From positions 60,854 to 124,853 of the forward strand of contig NZ_JRKI01000005.1 in NCBI RefSeq assembly GCF_000935125.1: 64,000 nt of DNA, in the 5' to 3' direction. The notes under the pieces are model-generated. The model was not told the origin of the DNA. It searched no databases and was given only the letters and a program-made list of their open reading frames with translations. This document shows positions 35,327 to 47,553 of the stretch, piece after piece. Source of the DNA: Streptomyces natalensis ATCC 27448 (GTDB taxonomy: Bacteria > Actinomycetota > Actinomycetes > Streptomycetales > Streptomycetaceae). The position numbers were made by a program, and so were the translations under genes. Every line of letters starts with the position of its first letter. Position 1 is the first letter of the stretch.

Positions 35327-35965
35327 TCACACCCGCTGCTTGGCGCCCCCGGTCGTGATCCACGGCTCCTTGGTCTCCCCCAGGATGACCTGCCGGTCGT
35401 CCCACTTCCCGAACCGCGGATTGACGTCGATCCCCATCGACCGCGACGTCTTGGCCAGCGCCTGCGCCAGCTGCCGCTGCCCGTCCGGCTGGCCGCGGTC
35501 GGCCCCGAGGTGCTTGGCGAGCCCGTCCAGCAGCAGCTGATTGCGCACCATGGCATCGATCTCGTCCGGCGCGATCCCCTGCTGCAACCACATCGCCTTC
35601 AGCCGCTCCGCACCCCCGGCCCGCGTCTCGGCCGCCGTGCGCCACTTCTGGATGTCGTTGCGGGTGACCGTGACCCCGGCGTCCTTCGCGCTCCGGGCCA
35701 GCACCTGATCGAAGATCATCCCGTTGAGGGTGGCCAGACTCAGCCGTCCGGTGTTCATGATCAGCTGCTCACCCTGCGGAGCCCTGCCCTGCGCCTCCCG
35801 CACGTCCTTGACCTTCGCCTGCAACTGCGCGACGGAGATCCGCTTCCCGTCCACAACGGCCGCGGCCCCGGGGTGCGCCCCGCTGCCACAGGCGGCCAGT
35901 ATCGGGGTCGCGGCGAGCAGGGCTGCGGTGGCGGATACGGAGAGCGCTGTCCTACGGCGGAACAC
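35327..35965 (-). CDS. SurA N-terminal domain lipoprotein
   Basis: 212 residues. A lipoprotein signal (ALLAATPILAAC with Cys26 as the lipidated residue) is followed by a SurA/trigger-factor-like helical N domain (AAVVDGKRISVAQLQAKVKD, LNGMIFDQVLARSAKD). It lacks the peptidyl-prolyl isomerase domain of full SurA, so a chaperone role at the membrane surface is more likely than isomerase activity. The GTG start at 35965 has GGGAGG seven bases upstream. Located next to mazG, same strand, 100 bp apart. Confidence 0.88.
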   Translation of the reverse strand: MFRRRTALSVSATAALLAATPILAACGSGAHPGAAAVVDGKRISVAQLQAKVKDVREAQGRAPQGEQLIMNTGRLSLATLNGMIFDQVLARSAKDAGVTVTRNDIQKWRTAAETRAGGAERLKAMWLQQGIAPDEIDAMVRNQLLLDGLAKHLGADRGQPDGQRQLAQALAKTSRSMGIDVNPRFGKWDDRQVILGETKEPWITTGGAKQRV

Positions 35966-36172
35966 TTGGCCTCCCGGCAGATCGTGCGACGGAGTGACGA
36001 CCTTGCTTGATCGAGGTCGATGCTAAGCAGTCGACGTGGTCTGGGCCACTGCTTCGGCCAACGATCTGGTGCGCGGAGGGTTTCCCGTACGCCCACTGGC
36101 AGAGCGCCCCACGGGCGCCGCACCCCCGACGACGGGGACGGTCGTCTCCTGCCCGCGGCCGCTGCGTGGTGC
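35966..36172. other. Intergenic region upstream of the SurA-like lipoprotein gene
   Basis: About 200 bp with no supported gene. It must hold the lipoprotein promoter (minus strand) and the end of the kinase operon. A short direct or inverted sequence tcgatcgag...tcgacg lies around 36010-36035. Confidence 0.3.
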
Positions 36173-36376
36173 TCACAGAGCGGCCTCGATCTCGGCGTCG
36201 GTGGCCGGGCGCAGGGCAGCGGGCTCAGCCTGCCAGGCCGGCACATCCCCACCGGGCGGGACCACCAGCACCCGGGAAGCAGCACGGCTCACGGCGGCCT
36301 GACAGGTGCAGCGCGGCGGCCCGTTTCCCTTCGGCGGGGGCGGTCCGTCGGTACGCCTGCGGCCCAAGGCGGGCAT
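36173..36376 (-). CDS. Small conserved hypothetical protein downstream of the Ser/Thr kinase
   Basis: 67 residues: a Pro-rich start (MPALGRRRTDGPPPPKGNGP) with the pair CTC, then AAVSRAASRVLVVPPGGDVP, AWQAEPAALRPATDAEIEAA. The second half looks like a real folded segment (hydrophobic RVLVVPP and a helical DAEIEAAL tail). It begins 16 bp after the kinase stop, with GAGGGG about ten bases upstream of the ATG, so it is probably the last gene of that operon. Function unknown; the frame could still be spurious. Confidence 0.45.
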   Translation of the reverse strand: MPALGRRRTDGPPPPKGNGPPRCTCQAAVSRAASRVLVVPPGGDVPAWQAEPAALRPATDAEIEAAL

Positions 36377-36392
36377 GGCGTCACCCGTCCCC

Positions 36393-38132
36393 TCAGCCCC
36401 GCACCTGTCCCAGCCAGTGCAGCATCCGCCGCACCTCCCCCGGAAACGCATGGTGCGGGCCGTGCAGCCGCTCCGCGTCGTAGAGGAGGCGGGTGAGGGA
36501 GTCCTGGGCGGCGGTGTGGTCGCCCTGGGCGAGGAGCAAGTGGCCTATGGAGCGGCGGATTTCGAGGGGGCGGGTGGGGGCGTCGGGGTAGCGCTCGAAG
36601 TAGGGGAGGAGGGCGCGGTATTCCTCCAGGGCCTGGGTCACTTCGCCGAGTTGTTCCAGGCACTGGGCGGCCTCGTAGTGGAACTGGAGGGCCTGGCGGG
36701 TGGCGGCCGGGCCCGTCTCCTTGGCCAACTCCTCGGCCAGTTGACGGAGTTCGGGGAGCGCGCGGCGGTATTGGCCGTCGTCCATGAGGGTGGCGGCGTA
36801 CTGCTTGCGGAGGGTGCGGACCACCGGGGAGTGGTGGCCGTGGCGGGCCGCGGCGGCCGGGAGGACGCCGCCGAGGATGTCCACGGCGCGGGTGATACGG
36901 CCCTGGTCGAGGAGGACTTTGACCTCGTCGACGGCGGCGGCGACGTCCGGCTCGGAGGAGGAGGAGAGGGAGGGAGGGGAGGTGGAGGTGGAGGAGGAAG
37001 TGACGGGTGGGGTGGCTGCTGCGGGGAGACCGGCGAGGGCGGCTCGGGGGTCGGGGGGGGGTGGGGTGGTCCCGGTGGTGGCAGGGGTGGCGGGGGTGGG
37101 AGGTGCAAGCCCCGGCGAGGAGGCGGCGGGCGCCAAGGCCGGTGGAGCGGCGGGCGCCAGGGCCGGTGATGCCGCGCGGACGGCCACCGGCCGGGCTCGT
37201 ACAGGCCACGGAGCATGAGGCTGGCGGAACGGGCGGGTGGGGTCCAGCGGGGCGAGGGGGGTGGGTGGGTGGTCGGTGGCGTGGGGGCCGGATTCGGAGG
37301 TGGGGAGGAGGGGGGCCAGGGCCCGGTAGACCTCCTGGGCGTCGGCGGGGCGGGCGGCCGGGTCCTTGCGCAGCAGGCGCAGGAGGAGGGCTTCGAGGGG
37401 TTCGGGGACGTCGGGGCGCAGGCGGCGTACCGGGACCGGGTCCTCGTACAGGTGGCGGTGCAGGATGCCGAGGGCGGTGGAACCGGCGAACGGGACCTCG
37501 CCGCTGAGGAGTTCGTGGAGCAGGATCCCCAGGGCGTAGAGGTCGGTGTGCGGGCCGACCGCGCCGCCCATGGCCTGTTCGGGGGCCATGTACGCCGGGC
37601 TGCCGAGGGGGGATCCGGTGTGGGTGAGGCGGGTGGTGTCGGTGTCGAGCGCGGAGGCGATGCCCAGGTCGAGGACGACCAGGGTGCCGTCGGGGCGGAC
37701 CATGACGTTACGGGGTTTGAGGTCACGGTGGACGATCGGCACGGCGTGCACGGCCGCCAGGACGGCGCAGAGCTGGGCGGCGGCGCTGGCCGCCCACTGC
37801 CAGGGGTACGGGTCGTGTTCGGCGAGGTGGTCGGAGAGGTCGGCGCCCTCGACGTACTGCATGACGAGGAAGAGGTCCTCGCCGTCGCTGCCCGCGTCGT
37901 GGACGGTGACCAGTCCGGGGTGGTCGACCTGGGCGGTGACGCGGCATTCGCGGACGAAGCGGCGGCGCATCTCCTCGCCGTCGGGGGTGCCCGCCACCCG
38001 GTCCGGGCGCAGCAGTTTGACGCCGACCCGGCGGTCCAGGCGGCGGTCGTAGCCGATCCAGACCTGGCCCATACCGCCCTGGCCGAGCAGGACGGACAGC
38101 TCGTAGCGATCGGCGATGACCCGGCCGTTCAC
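36393..38132 (-). CDS. Serine/threonine protein kinase with TPR-like C-terminus
   Basis: 579 residues. The kinase domain (about 8-270) has the glycine loop LLGQGGMGQVW, Lys39 in RVGVKLLRP, the catalytic loop IVHRDLKPRNVMV, a DLG in place of DFG in LVVLDLGIAS, GSPAYMAPEQ, and DLYALGILLHELLSGEVPFA. A Pro/Ala-rich linker follows (about 285-385), then a helical repeat region (about 390-575) resembling TPRs: AATLMDDGQYRRALPELRQL, FHYEAAQCLEQLGEVTQALE. There is no membrane segment, so unlike PknB it is cytosolic. The GTG start at 38132 has GGAAGGA upstream. Target unknown. Confidence 0.92.
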   Translation of the reverse strand: MNGRVIADRYELSVLLGQGGMGQVWIGYDRRLDRRVGVKLLRPDRVAGTPDGEEMRRRFVRECRVTAQVDHPGLVTVHDAGSDGEDLFLVMQYVEGADLSDHLAEHDPYPWQWAASAAAQLCAVLAAVHAVPIVHRDLKPRNVMVRPDGTLVVLDLGIASALDTDTTRLTHTGSPLGSPAYMAPEQAMGGAVGPHTDLYALGILLHELLSGEVPFAGSTALGILHRHLYEDPVPVRRLRPDVPEPLEALLLRLLRKDPAARPADAQEVYRALAPLLPTSESGPHATDHPPTPLAPLDPTRPFRQPHAPWPVRARPVAVRAASPALAPAAPPALAPAASSPGLAPPTPATPATTGTTPPPPDPRAALAGLPAAATPPVTSSSTSTSPPSLSSSSEPDVAAAVDEVKVLLDQGRITRAVDILGGVLPAAAARHGHHSPVVRTLRKQYAATLMDDGQYRRALPELRQLAEELAKETGPAATRQALQFHYEAAQCLEQLGEVTQALEEYRALLPYFERYPDAPTRPLEIRRSIGHLLLAQGDHTAAQDSLTRLLYDAERLHGPHHAFPGEVRRMLHWLGQVRG

Positions 38133-38474
38133 CGCTGGTCCTTCCGGCGGAGTTCGTCGCTCGGGGCGGGGCCGTACATTGCTGCTCCTGGTGGATCAGT
38201 GGACCGGCGGGCACGCGTACGGGCGGGCACGCGGGCGCGCATACGGCGGGCGCGGTCGCTGTTCAGCGGTCGGTGACGCGCACCGGTTACCCGTACCGGC
38301 GACGCCTACCAGTGGCGCCCGAGACCTGCGAGCGTATATACGACGGCCGAGCCGCGTCCCGGGATGTGCGGAATCAGGAGGCCCGGGAGCCCCGGAAGCC
38401 CCGGCGGCCCCGTCCGCCCCTCTCCCGGGCGGCCCCCACGAGCCACCACGCCGCCGCCCCGGGAGCCGATGCCC
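38133..38474. other. Intergenic region upstream of the kinase gene
   Basis: About 340 bp between the methyltransferase stop and the kinase start (both minus strand). The cgtatatacg palindrome at 38333-38342 gives a TATATA that could be the -10 of the kinase promoter. The rest is Pro/Gly-type GC-rich sequence with no supported gene. Confidence 0.35.
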
Positions 38475-40715
38475 TCACTCCGGCGCCAACGACCCCTCCG
38501 TGAAGCCGTCGTACATCCCCTGCACCAGCTGTTCGCCCAGGCGGGAGGCGAGGCGCAGGGCCTCTTCGAAGGTGGCCAGATCGTGGAAGTGCTTGCCGTA
38601 GCGGCGCTGTTCGGCGAGGGGGAGGCGGGGGAGCTGGAGGCGGCGGACGTCGAGGCGGGTGGCGGTGGAGGCGTAGCTGCTGGCCTGGCGGGTGTTGGCG
38701 GTGCCGCGCAGGAAGCCGGCGAGGAACCAGGGGTCGAGGGCGGCCGGGTCGGGGCGCAGCAGGGTGAGGTTGCGGCCGAGGGCGGCGCCGGCCGTGGCCT
38801 CGTCGATGACGCGGGCGATGGCACCGCCGCCGAGGACGGGGACGACGACGTCGCCCTGCTGGACGAGGACCGGTTCCTCGGCGGGAGTGGCGGGCGAGGT
38901 TTCCGGGAGGGCGCCGGAGGGGGCGGCGGCGCCGATGACGTCATGGTCGGTGAGGACGGCGACGGGCGCGCCGGGGACCGCGGTGCCGGGGCCGCCGGCG
39001 CGGAGGACCAGGGCGCCGGTGCGGGCGAGTTCGCCGAGCGTGGTCAGCGGCCAGCGGGCGGGTGCGGCGGCGGTGGCCCGGGGGGCGGGGCGGGGGGGGA
39101 TCTCGGTGGTGCGGGCCAGGGTGTCGGTCAGCCGGTCGCGGACGCGGGCCAGTTCGGCGGGGCCGCCGGCCGCGGCGGGCGGCGGGAGGGGGCGGGCGGG
39201 GGCGAGGTCGACGTCGTCGCCGAGGAGGTCGATGGCGGCCAGCGACCGCCGTACGCCGGGCAGTTCCTCGACGCCGCCGTCGCGGACGAAGAGCTGCCAG
39301 GCGTCGACGGCGGTGGCGCGGACGGTCCCCCAGTCGAGCTTGTCGCGGCCGGAGGGGCCGGAAGGGCCGGCCGAGCCGCCGGCGGCCGGGCCGGCGGTGT
39401 CCACGACGAGGAGGTGGGGGGCGGGCCGGGTGGCGCCGTCGGGCTTGCGCAGCACCCACAGGTGCAGCGGGATGCCGTTGGGCGGGGCGGCGCCGGCGGG
39501 CAGCGCGATGACGGCGCGCAGGGCGCCGCGGCGCAGCAGATCGGCGCGGATCCGGCGGCCGGAGCGGCGGGAGGCGGCGGCGGGCGGCATGAGGAGGACG
39601 GCGGTGCCGCCGGGGCGCAGCCGGGCCAACGCGTGCTGGACCCAGGCCAGTTCGGATTCCGTACGGGCCGGGAAGCCGTATTCCCAGCGGGGGTCGTAGG
39701 CCAGTTCGTCGTGGCCCCAGTTGCGTTCGTTGAACGGCGGGTGGACGAGGACGGCGTCGGCGGCCAGTTCCCCGAAGGCGTCGGCGCGCAGGGTGTCGGC
39801 GGCCCGTACGCGGACCTGTGCGTCGGGCAGGCGCAGCGCGAGGCGGAGGGCGGTGAGCGCGGCGAGGTCGGGGTCGGCCTCCTGGCCGTGCAGGGCGGGC
39901 GGGGGCGCGTCCGGCTGCTCGGCGGTGCGCTCCTGGGCGGCGGTCAGCAGGCCGCCGACGCCGCAGGCCGGGTCGAGCACGGAGCCCAACGGGCCGTCCA
40001 GGGCGGCGAGTTCGGCCATCAGGGCGGCCGGGCCCGGCGGGGTGAGGGTGTACTGGCGCGGGTTGGCGTCCAGGTGGCGGCCGAGCAGGAACTCGTACGC
40101 CTCGGGGGCGCCGTCCAGGTCGGCGAGGTCGGCGGTGGCGCGCACCAGGGCGGCGGAGGGGGCGAGCGCCTCGCGGGTCAGTCCGCCGACGGGGTGGCCG
40201 TCGCCGAGGCGGGCGGCCAGGACGGAGTCGAGCATCGCGGGCAGGACGCCGGTCAGATCGGCGTCCTGGGAGGCGCCGCGCAGCTGCTTCCAGGCCGCGG
40301 GCCGGTCGCGTACGAGGAGGAGGACGGCGCCGGCCTGACGGAGCGCGCCCGCGGCGCCGGCCGGATGGCCGACGAGCTGCTGCCAGACCCGTTCACGCAG
40401 CGGCACCTCGGCGAGTTTGCCCTGGTCGCGCAGCCATTGTTCGACGTCGCGGAGGGCGAAGGCGGGGCTGGTCTCGGTGCCGCCGACGGGTTTGGGGAAG
40501 TCGGCGTGCCGGCGACGCCAGTTGCTGACGGCGGCGCGGCCGACCCCGGCCAGCCGGGCGATGCCGGCGGCGGTCACCTCGGTGGGCCGGTCCGTACCGG
40601 GCCCCCCGGAGGGGTCGCCGAGGGCCGCGGCGTCGTCCGTCGCGGTGTCCGTCGCGTTGCCCGTCTGTGCGATGTCCGGCACCTGGCTGGCTCCCGTCCC
40701 GATGCGTGTGACCAC
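38475..40715 (-). CDS. Orphan N6-adenine DNA methyltransferase-like protein (HsdM-like) with N-terminal HTH
   Basis: 746 residues. The N-terminus (about 45-95) is a MerR/excisionase-like helix-turn-helix: TEVTAAGIARLAGVGRAAVS, NWRRRHADFPKP, FALRDVEQWLRDQGKL. The SAM domain of type I HsdM proteins follows: VLDPACGVGGLLTAAQ (motif I) and VLVHPPFNERNWG in the motif IV position, where NPPF is usual. The C-terminus (about 550-740) resembles a specificity-subunit repeat (VLVQQGDVVVPVLGGGAIAR, LDVRRLQLPRLPLAEQRRYG). No HsdR or other nuclease gene lies nearby. It may methylate DNA or only bind it. GTG at 40715. Confidence 0.8.
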   Translation of the reverse strand: MVTRIGTGASQVPDIAQTGNATDTATDDAAALGDPSGGPGTDRPTEVTAAGIARLAGVGRAAVSNWRRRHADFPKPVGGTETSPAFALRDVEQWLRDQGKLAEVPLRERVWQQLVGHPAGAAGALRQAGAVLLLVRDRPAAWKQLRGASQDADLTGVLPAMLDSVLAARLGDGHPVGGLTREALAPSAALVRATADLADLDGAPEAYEFLLGRHLDANPRQYTLTPPGPAALMAELAALDGPLGSVLDPACGVGGLLTAAQERTAEQPDAPPPALHGQEADPDLAALTALRLALRLPDAQVRVRAADTLRADAFGELAADAVLVHPPFNERNWGHDELAYDPRWEYGFPARTESELAWVQHALARLRPGGTAVLLMPPAAASRRSGRRIRADLLRRGALRAVIALPAGAAPPNGIPLHLWVLRKPDGATRPAPHLLVVDTAGPAAGGSAGPSGPSGRDKLDWGTVRATAVDAWQLFVRDGGVEELPGVRRSLAAIDLLGDDVDLAPARPLPPPAAAGGPAELARVRDRLTDTLARTTEIPPRPAPRATAAAPARWPLTTLGELARTGALVLRAGGPGTAVPGAPVAVLTDHDVIGAAAPSGALPETSPATPAEEPVLVQQGDVVVPVLGGGAIARVIDEATAGAALGRNLTLLRPDPAALDPWFLAGFLRGTANTRQASSYASTATRLDVRRLQLPRLPLAEQRRYGKHFHDLATFEEALRLASRLGEQLVQGMYDGFTEGSLAPE

Positions 40716-40873
40716 TGTGTCAGCAGCATACCCAGCACCGCTCGATCGACCCCTTCACGTCGTGAACCTCCGCATGTCGTGAACTCGTGTTGACTCGATT
40801 CACAGTCTCTGTTGTTATTGACCCAGCACTTCAGCGGAACTCGATTCAGCGCCCGGAAGGGGCCCCTCCCGCC

Positions 40874-41641
40874 ATGTCTCAGCAGATGAACTACCAGTCG
40901 GCCCCGATGGGCGCGCCGGCCCCGCAGGCCGCCCGTAACGGCCTGGGTGTCGCGGCCCTGGTGCTCGGCATCATCGGATTCCTCAGCGGCCTCCCGATGT
41001 TCCTGTTCTGGCTGGCCGGGCCGCTCGGCCTGCTGGCCCTGATCTTCGGCATCGTGGGCACCGGCCGCGCCAAGAAGGGCCAGGCCACCAACAAGGGTGC
41101 GGCGATCACCGGTACGGTCCTGGGCGCCCTGGCCATCGTCCTGGCGATCATCGGCGTGATCGTGTCCGTGCTGGTCGTCAAGAGCGCCACCGAAACCGCC
41201 GTCGACGAGATCAAGAAGCAGAACGGCAGCAGCAACTCCGTCAAGGACCTCAAAGCGGGCGCCGTCGCGAAGTACAACAACGGCCTCCAGGTGACCGTTT
41301 CGAAGCCGAGCCCGTACACGGTCAACCCGAACACCCTCATCGACGGCCACACCAACGGCAACAAGGCGTGGAAGGTCACCGTCACGATCAAGAACACCGG
41401 CGGCAAGGACTACACCAACCCGCTGATGACGACCGACGCGGAGGCCGACGGGAAGAAGACCGAGGAGGTCGGCGACGACAAGCACGGCATCCTGCACCAC
41501 GACTTCGAGAAGACGCTCAGCCCGAACGAGTCCTCCAGCGTGGAGATGGTCTTCGACGCGCCGCCGTCCGCCAAGGAACTCGAGCTCAAGATCACTCCGG
41601 ACCTCATGCTCGTCCCCGCGAACTGGAAGCTGGCCCTGTAA
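40874..41641 (+). CDS. DUF4190/DUF4352 domain membrane protein
   Basis: 255 residues. A Gln/Ala/Pro-rich cytosolic start is followed by two membrane helices in a DUF4190 block (LGVAALVLGIIGFLSGLPMF, GLLALIFGIVGTGRAKKGQA, AITGTVLGALAIVLAIIGVI). An extracytoplasmic DUF4352 immunoglobulin-like domain follows (about 140-255; YNNGLQVTVSKPSPYTVNPN, NKAWKVTVTIKNTGGKDYTN). The ATG at 40874 has GGAAGGGG about 11 bases upstream. It is probably exposed on the outer membrane face. Role unknown. Confidence 0.88.
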   Translation: MSQQMNYQSAPMGAPAPQAARNGLGVAALVLGIIGFLSGLPMFLFWLAGPLGLLALIFGIVGTGRAKKGQATNKGAAITGTVLGALAIVLAIIGVIVSVLVVKSATETAVDEIKKQNGSSNSVKDLKAGAVAKYNNGLQVTVSKPSPYTVNPNTLIDGHTNGNKAWKVTVTIKNTGGKDYTNPLMTTDAEADGKKTEEVGDDKHGILHHDFEKTLSPNESSSVEMVFDAPPSAKELELKITPDLMLVPANWKLAL

Positions 41642-41694
41642 AGCCGCCGCCCGTAAAGCCGCCGGCCCGGAACCGCATCGCGCGGTTCCGGGCC

Positions 41695-41785
41695 GACTGC
41701 CTGTGCACGGGTCTGTGCACAGGTCTGTGTACCGGGCTCGCGGACGGGGCCTGTGTACGGGGTCTGTGTACGCGGTCCGCGGACG
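41695..41785. repeat. Short direct repeats (ggtctgtgcac / ggtctgtgtac)
   Basis: Five related copies of cacgggtctgtgca / cggggtctgtgtac, with a gcggacgggg spacer appearing twice, directly after the DUF4190 gene. No hairpin is obvious. Nature unknown. Confidence 0.55.
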
Positions 41786-41789
41786 GGAC

Positions 41790-41993
41790 CTACCTCGCCG
41801 AGAAGCGGACCGGTGCCTGCGTGGGGGTCCCGCCAGCTAGCGGGCCGCGCCCTTCTGCCAGGCGTCCGACCCGCTCAGGCGTGCCGGTGATTTTGTCCGG
41901 GGAACAGCCGGTGAGGGTGAGCACAGCGGCCGGCGCGGCGGCGGCGGCAGCGGTCCGGGGCGGCGGCGGTTCACGGCGGGCGGTGGGTATCAC
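41790..41993 (-). CDS. Possible small lipoprotein
   Basis: 67-codon frame from a GTG at 41993 with a good AAGGGAG site upstream. The N-terminus is basic and Ala-rich and runs into AAAAPAAVLTLTGC, a lipobox with Cys at about residue 31. SPDKITGTPERVGRLAEGRG and PLAGGTPTQAPVRFSAR follow. It is divergent from the DUF2079 gene. Against it are the low-complexity start and small size; I cannot assign a family. Confidence 0.35.
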   Translation of the reverse strand: MIPTARREPPPPRTAAAAAAPAAVLTLTGCSPDKITGTPERVGRLAEGRGPLAGGTPTQAPVRFSAR

Positions 41994-42090
41994 CGCGCTC
42001 CCTTCACAGAGTGGAGTCGGGGGCGGGCGCCCGGGCCGGTCCGGTTCGCCGCTTCGAGTATCTTTTCGGGAATTGAGAGTGAGGACCCCC

Positions 42091-43590
42091 ATGGACACGG
42101 CCGCAGCAACGGCCGCGGGCGCGGGCGGCCCCGTGCCCCAGGCCGCCACCGGCCCCGCGCCCGCCGGCACCCCGCATCCCGCCCCCGGCCCGCTACGCCG
42201 CGCCGCCCACCGCCTGCGCGAGGGGAGCGCGCCGCTGCGCGCACCGCGTCTGGACCCTTACTGGGCCGCCGCGCTCTTCTTCATCGCCTTCGCCGCGCTG
42301 GCGGTGGGCCGTTTCCGTACGATGTCCAACTCGTCCTGGGATCTGGGCATTTTCGAGCAGGTGATACGGGGCTACGCCCACTTCGGGGCGCCGATAGCCG
42401 ATCTCAAGGGACCGGGCACCAATATCCTCGGCGACCACTTCAGCCCCGTGCTGATCGTGCTCGCCCCGTTCTACCGCCTCTTCCCCTCGCCGCTGACCCT
42501 GCTGCTGGCGCAGGCCGCGCTGTTCGCGGTGTCGGTGCTTCCGGTGACCCGTGCCGCCGCCCGCCATCTGGGGCGCCTGCCGGGGCTGGCCCTCGGCATC
42601 GCGTACGGCACGTCCTGGGGTGTGCAGAAGGCCGTGGACTTCGACTTCCACGAAATAGCCTTCGCGCTGCCGCTGATCGCCTTCGCCCTGGAAGCGGTGC
42701 TGCGCGGGCGCTGGACCGCGGCGGTGTGCTGGGCCGCGCCGCTGGTGCTGGTCAAGGAGGACCTGGGGGTCACCGCCGCGGCCATCGGCGCGATCGTGCT
42801 GATCCGTACGCGGCGGGCCGGTCCGCTGCCCATCGCCCTGGTGGTCTTCGGCCTCACCGCCACCGCGCTCACCCTCGGCGTGCTCATCCCCGCCTTCAAC
42901 GGCTCCGGCTCGTACGACTACTGGAACAAGCTCGGCTCCGACGGCGGCGCGGATCCCGCCATCCCCCTCGATGTCGCGGTGCACACCACGCTGTGGGTGC
43001 TGCTACCGACCACCGGTCTGCTGGCCCTGCGCTCCCCTCTCCTGCTGGCCGCCGCGCCGACCCTGGGCTGGCGGTTCCTCTCGCACGATCCGCACTACTG
43101 GGGCATCGACTGGCACTACAACGCCGTTCTGATGCCGGTGGTCTTCCTCGCCCTGGTCGACGCCCTGCCGCGGGCCCGGGTCTCCGCGCGCCCCTGGCTG
43201 CGCTCCTACGCCCACCACCTGCCGGCCGCCGCGCTGGCCTGCGCGCTGGCACTGACCACCACGCTGCCGCTGTCCCGCCTGACCGAGGCCGCCACCTACC
43301 GCATACCGCCCGATGTGCCCGCCGCGGAGCGGCTGCTGGCGCGGATACCCGACGGCGCGACGGTGGAGTCCGACATCCGCCCGCTGTCCCGGCTGACCGG
43401 CCGTACCCGGGTGTTCTGGAGCGGCGACACCCGCGGCCTGTCCCCCGACTACATAGCCCTCCAGCGCCCCACCGACCGCAGCCCGCGCCAGGCCCTCGCC
43501 GACGCGGCCGCCCGGCATCCGAGGTCCACCTACGTCCTGCTGGGGGACTCCGGGGGCCTGCTCGTCCTCCGGCGTACGTCGGCGCGGTGA
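42091..43590 (+). CDS. DUF2079 polytopic membrane protein
   Basis: 499 residues with about 10-11 membrane segments (first: YWAAALFFIAFAALAVGRF). DUF2079 features are TMSNSSWDLGIFEQVIRGYA, GDHFSPVLIVLAPFYRLFPS, and SWGVQKAVDFDFHEIAFALP, including the conserved DLGIFEQ and DFHEIAF motifs. The layout resembles GT-C fold glycosyltransferases or mannosyltransferases that use lipid-linked sugars on the outer face of the membrane, but enzyme activity is unproven. The ATG at 42091 follows GAGTGAGGA. Convergent with mfd. Confidence 0.88.
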   Translation: MDTAAATAAGAGGPVPQAATGPAPAGTPHPAPGPLRRAAHRLREGSAPLRAPRLDPYWAAALFFIAFAALAVGRFRTMSNSSWDLGIFEQVIRGYAHFGAPIADLKGPGTNILGDHFSPVLIVLAPFYRLFPSPLTLLLAQAALFAVSVLPVTRAAARHLGRLPGLALGIAYGTSWGVQKAVDFDFHEIAFALPLIAFALEAVLRGRWTAAVCWAAPLVLVKEDLGVTAAAIGAIVLIRTRRAGPLPIALVVFGLTATALTLGVLIPAFNGSGSYDYWNKLGSDGGADPAIPLDVAVHTTLWVLLPTTGLLALRSPLLLAAAPTLGWRFLSHDPHYWGIDWHYNAVLMPVVFLALVDALPRARVSARPWLRSYAHHLPAAALACALALTTTLPLSRLTEAATYRIPPDVPAAERLLARIPDGATVESDIRPLSRLTGRTRVFWSGDTRGLSPDYIALQRPTDRSPRQALADAAARHPRSTYVLLGDSGGLLVLRRTSAR

Positions 43591-43649
43591 CGGCGTACGG
43601 CCGCGCACCGGACCCCGGCTGACCCAGGGGCCCGGCGCGTATACGCCGC

Positions 43650-47186
<3,537 letters not shown>

Positions 47187-47553
47187 GAAAAGGCTTCCGT
47201 CCCAGGAGGCGAGGCGCGAGCGGACCGCCGGGATCGCAGCTGTGCGCAATCACCGGAGAACCCCGCGCAGCGAACAGCATGTATGTGCAACGCGAGCGGC
47301 CCGACGCTCCCTTTGCGGCGCAAAGGGGCCCAACGGGCCGGGGTTGCCACGATACGCCCGCCCACCGACAACCGGCCGCCCGAGCCCTGGGGCCTGTCCG
47401 ATGGGCGGGCCCACGCCGACACATCGGACAGGCCCCAGACCGGCCCCGCCGTCCACGGAGCGAGAATCCCCGTTCCGCCCACCGGTCCCGCATGGAAGGG
47501 TGTGCGCTACACACAATGCCCGGTGAAGACCGGAGGAGAGGCGGCGGGGCCCG
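47187..47553. other. Divergent promoter region between mfd and the DHA2 exporter
   Basis: About 370 bp without a supported gene, holding both promoters and a 16-bp perfect inverted repeat annotated separately. Confidence 0.45.
47388..47437. promoter_or_regulatory. Long perfect inverted repeat in the mfd/exporter intergenic region
   Basis: tggggcctgtccgatg (47388-47403) and catcggacaggcccca (47422-47437) are perfect reverse complements with 18 bp between. This could be an operator for a regulator of the exporter, or a structured leader. It is not placed as a terminator, since it lies between two start codons. Confidence 0.55.
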
